A stretch of 6,822 nt of DNA from an uncultured Desulfovibrionaceae bacterium. GTDB taxonomy: Bacteria; Desulfobacterota; Desulfovibrionia; Desulfovibrionales; Desulfovibrionaceae. The DNA is taken from positions 1 through 6,822 of the forward strand of contig CAMTOM010000078.1 in assembly GCA_947074125.1 (NCBI GenBank). Direction: 5' to 3'. The position numbers were made by a program, and so were the translations under genes. The notes below the pieces were generated by a model, which worked only from the letters and a program-made list of their open reading frames with translations, was not told the DNA's origin and made no database searches. Shown here piece after piece: positions 5,540-6,822 of this stretch (the first letter of the stretch is position 1; each line of letters starts with the position of its first letter).

Positions 5540-6676
5540 TTAGGAAGCGCTCTTCGCTTTTTTATTATTATCCAGCGGCAGGAAGGGCAATACTCGATCT
5601 GATGTTCCCTTAGGCAAAATGATTTTTTCCTGCACATTATCCATAATTTCTTCCATGGCCTCATAATAGAGACGCTTGCGGGTAACATCTTTTGCCTTAA
5701 GATATTCCTGCATCAAAGCCAGAAAACGCTTCGTTTCACCTTCTGCTCCCTGTACACGGGTAGCACTGTAAGCTTCTGCCTGATTATGTATGGCGGCTGC
5801 CTGCCCACGTGCCTGAGGCAAAAGCTCGTTGCTGTATGCTTCTGCTTCGTTAGTAATACGACTCTTGTCTTCACGTGCCGAGGCCACATCCTTAAATGCC
5901 GCAATAACTTCCTGAGGCGGATGCACATCCTGCAACTGAACAGCCAAAACCTTAACCCCAACCTGATAGCGTTCAAGAATAGACTGCAAGAGTTCTGTAG
6001 CATCATGCTGGATTTTCAACTTACCATCAGTAATGGCAGCATCGATCATACTTTTGCCAATCACTTCACGCATGGCAGCTTCTGCGGCATTACGCACGAC
6101 GTCTGCCTGATTGACAACATTGAAAAGATATTTCACCGGATCATCAATTTTATACTGCACACTGAACTGCACATTGACGATATTCTCATCACCCGTCAGC
6201 ATTGAGGCTTCCTGAGGCACAATGCGCCCCTGCCCCTGACGGAATGTTTTTTCCTGCCCCATGGAGCGGAAACCAATTTCACTACGCAATACCTGCGTTA
6301 CTTTTGGCTTCTCCACACTTTCAAAGGGAGCGGGTAAATGATAATGGGGACCTGGTCCAACAGTTCGATTGTATGCACCAAAACGCAGTACAATGCCTTC
6401 CTCATCAGGATTCACGATATAAATACCCGACAGGAACCACAGCAATACCATTGCTCCAAGAACCCAATAGAGCGTTTTCTTGCTTGGCCCACCAGAAAGT
6501 GACAGACTGTCCAGGGGAGAACCATTGCCTCCACCGCCACTGCCACCAAACTGAAAAGGATTTTTCATTTTTTTCTTTCCAGTATCATCCTTACTCTCCT
6601 CATCCCGCGATGGCGGGGGTGTCTGGCGAGGTTGATTCTGGCGTTTCTCTTGCAATTTATCCCAATCACAGCTCAT
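5540..6676 (-). CDS. hflK: HflK, SPFH-domain partner of HflC and modulator of FtsH protease
   Basis: HflK is the larger subunit of the HflKC inner-membrane complex that encloses or regulates FtsH. The protein has 378 residues from the ATG at 6676. Its cytoplasmic N-terminus is polar (MSCDWDKLQEKRQ, then Pro/Asp/Lys-rich), followed by a glycine-rich stretch (FGGSGGGGNG, 43-52), as is typical of HflK. One transmembrane helix spans about 68-88. The SPFH domain follows: IVNPDEEGIVLRFG (87-100), VGPGPHYHLPAPFE (106-119), SMLTGDENIVNVQFSVQYKI (158-177), NAAEAAMREVIGK (196-208) and VLAVQLQDVHPP (243-254). A coiled coil (about 255-325) contains two related pieces, EAEAYSNE and QAEAYSAT, and then LYYEAMEEIM (336-345). 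The frame extends upstream to 6817, but that would overlap the divergent phosphomannomutase start, and the added residues are not HflK-like. It is the first gene of the minus-strand cluster. Confidence 0.96.
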   Translation of the reverse strand: MSCDWDKLQEKRQNQPRQTPPPSRDEESKDDTGKKKMKNPFQFGGSGGGGNGSPLDSLSLSGGPSKKTLYWVLGAMVLLWFLSGIYIVNPDEEGIVLRFGAYNRTVGPGPHYHLPAPFESVEKPKVTQVLRSEIGFRSMGQEKTFRQGQGRIVPQEASMLTGDENIVNVQFSVQYKIDDPVKYLFNVVNQADVVRNAAEAAMREVIGKSMIDAAITDGKLKIQHDATELLQSILERYQVGVKVLAVQLQDVHPPQEVIAAFKDVASAREDKSRITNEAEAYSNELLPQARGQAAAIHNQAEAYSATRVQGAEGETKRFLALMQEYLKAKDVTRKRLYYEAMEEIMDNVQEKIILPKGTSDRVLPFLPLDNNKKAKSAS

Positions 6677-6681
6677 AATTA

Positions 6682-6685
6682 CTCC
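6682..6685 (-). promoter_or_regulatory. Ribosome-binding site of hflK, decides the start
   Basis: The minus strand reads GGAGTAATTATG, with GGAG 5 nt from the ATG at 6676. This supports MSCDWDKLQ as the N-terminus over the longer open frame. Confidence 0.75.
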
Positions 6686-6686
6686 A

Positions 6687-6702
6687 TGTTCCACGTGAAC
6701 GG
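6687..6702. promoter_or_regulatory. parS-like CACGTG site (partial match)
   Basis: The 16 bases TGTTCCACGTGAACGG match the ParB-binding consensus TGTTNCACGTGAAACA at positions 1-13 but diverge in the last three. The left half-site and the central CACGTG are intact; the right half-site is incomplete. It lies in the 64-bp gap between divergent hflK and the phosphomannomutase gene. It could be a degenerate chromosomal parS, the operator of another regulator, or chance. Confidence 0.35.
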
Positions 6703-6716
6703 CATTAGCAATGCCG
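6700..6716. repeat. Perfect 7-bp inverted repeat in the hflK/phosphomannomutase divergent promoter gap
   Basis: CGGCATT (6700-6706) and AATGCCG (6710-6716) are exact reverse complements around AGC. The dyad sits nearly central in the 64-bp gap, starting 23 nt from the hflK ATG and ending 24 nt from the opposite ATG. Such a position suits an operator acting on both genes, or a small hairpin in either 5' leader. I could not identify a confident -35/-10 pair on either strand in this gap. Confidence 0.45.
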
Positions 6717-6740
6717 CAAAATTTCACCAAAGGCATACCC

Positions 6741-6822
6741 ATGAATGTACACAACATCCGCCATATTATCAGGGAATATGACATCCGGGGCATTGTTGAA
6801 AAAGAACTCACCCCCACCCTTG
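6741..6822 (+). CDS. manB: Phosphomannomutase/phosphoglucomutase N-terminus (3' end outside window)
   Basis: These are the first 27 codons of an alpha-D-phosphohexomutase, which interconverts hexose 6-phosphate and 1-phosphate to supply sugar nucleotides for LPS and exopolysaccharide. After a short start the peptide reads HIIREYDIRGIVEKELTPTL. The F/IREYDIRG motif followed by V-x-K-x-LTP is the diagnostic N-terminus of the AlgC/ManB-type PMM/PGM family. The ATG at 6741 is preceded by AAAGG (6729-6733), 7 nt away. The gene is divergent from hflK. The catalytic phosphoserine, metal and sugar-binding loops lie outside the window, so sugar specificity (mannose, glucose or both) and completeness cannot be judged. 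The symbol is tentative: such genes are variously called manB, algC or pmm. Confidence 0.8.
   Translation, partial: MNVHNIRHIIREYDIRGIVEKELTPTL

Noticed and set aside
5786..6205. Plus-strand 139-codon frame antisense to hflK
   Set aside because: It overlaps the SPFH and coiled-coil coding region of hflK and shows no protein-family features.
6677..6817. 47-codon N-terminal extension of hflK
   Set aside because: It would run through the divergent phosphomannomutase start and the intergenic dyads, and the canonical HflK N-terminus has its own ribosome site.

Overview
The window is a densely coding, housekeeping-type chromosomal segment of a Gram-negative bacterium. Base composition is near 50% GC by eye. 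The closest match I recognise is the Desulfovibrionales: the MnmA carries the variants PNPCALCN and ESQEICF, HflK opens with a WDKLQEKRQ-type N-terminus, and a CI-type HTH regulator sits beside hflKC. That assignment is inference from remembered family features and no species is claimed. I see no phage, transposon, CRISPR array, or tRNA or rRNA gene.

Left part, plus strand (1-2592): the 3' end of a polar amino-acid ABC permease gene, its ATPase, and mnmA (tRNA 2-thiouridylase). The permease and ATPase genes overlap by 17 nt. The ATPase and mnmA genes share one base in a TGATG stop/start. The permease reading frame is open from base 1, so its start lies upstream of the window. The three genes look like one translationally coupled unit that ends at a strong hairpin (2622-2653).

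Middle and right part, minus strand (6676 down to 2678): hflK, hflC, a CI/S24-type HTH regulator, and a periplasmic MltB-family lytic transglycosylase. HflK and HflC form the inner-membrane SPFH complex that governs FtsH. The hflK-hflC gap is 17 nt. The next two gaps are 75 and 73 nt, so the regulator and mltB may have their own promoters. The hairpin at 2622-2653 lies between the convergent mnmA and mltB and can act in both directions. The regulator's peptidase-like domain has lost the catalytic Ser and Lys.

Far right (6741-6822, plus strand): the first 27 codons of a phosphomannomutase/phosphoglucomutase gene, divergent from hflK. The 64-bp gap between them holds a parS-like CACGTG site and a perfect 7-bp inverted repeat. 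No intergenic stretch exceeds 90 bp. I found no convincing new multi-gene system. The items most worth checking are the degenerate S24 regulator, the parS-like site, the three-cysteine MnmA, and the inverted repeat between hflC and the regulator.
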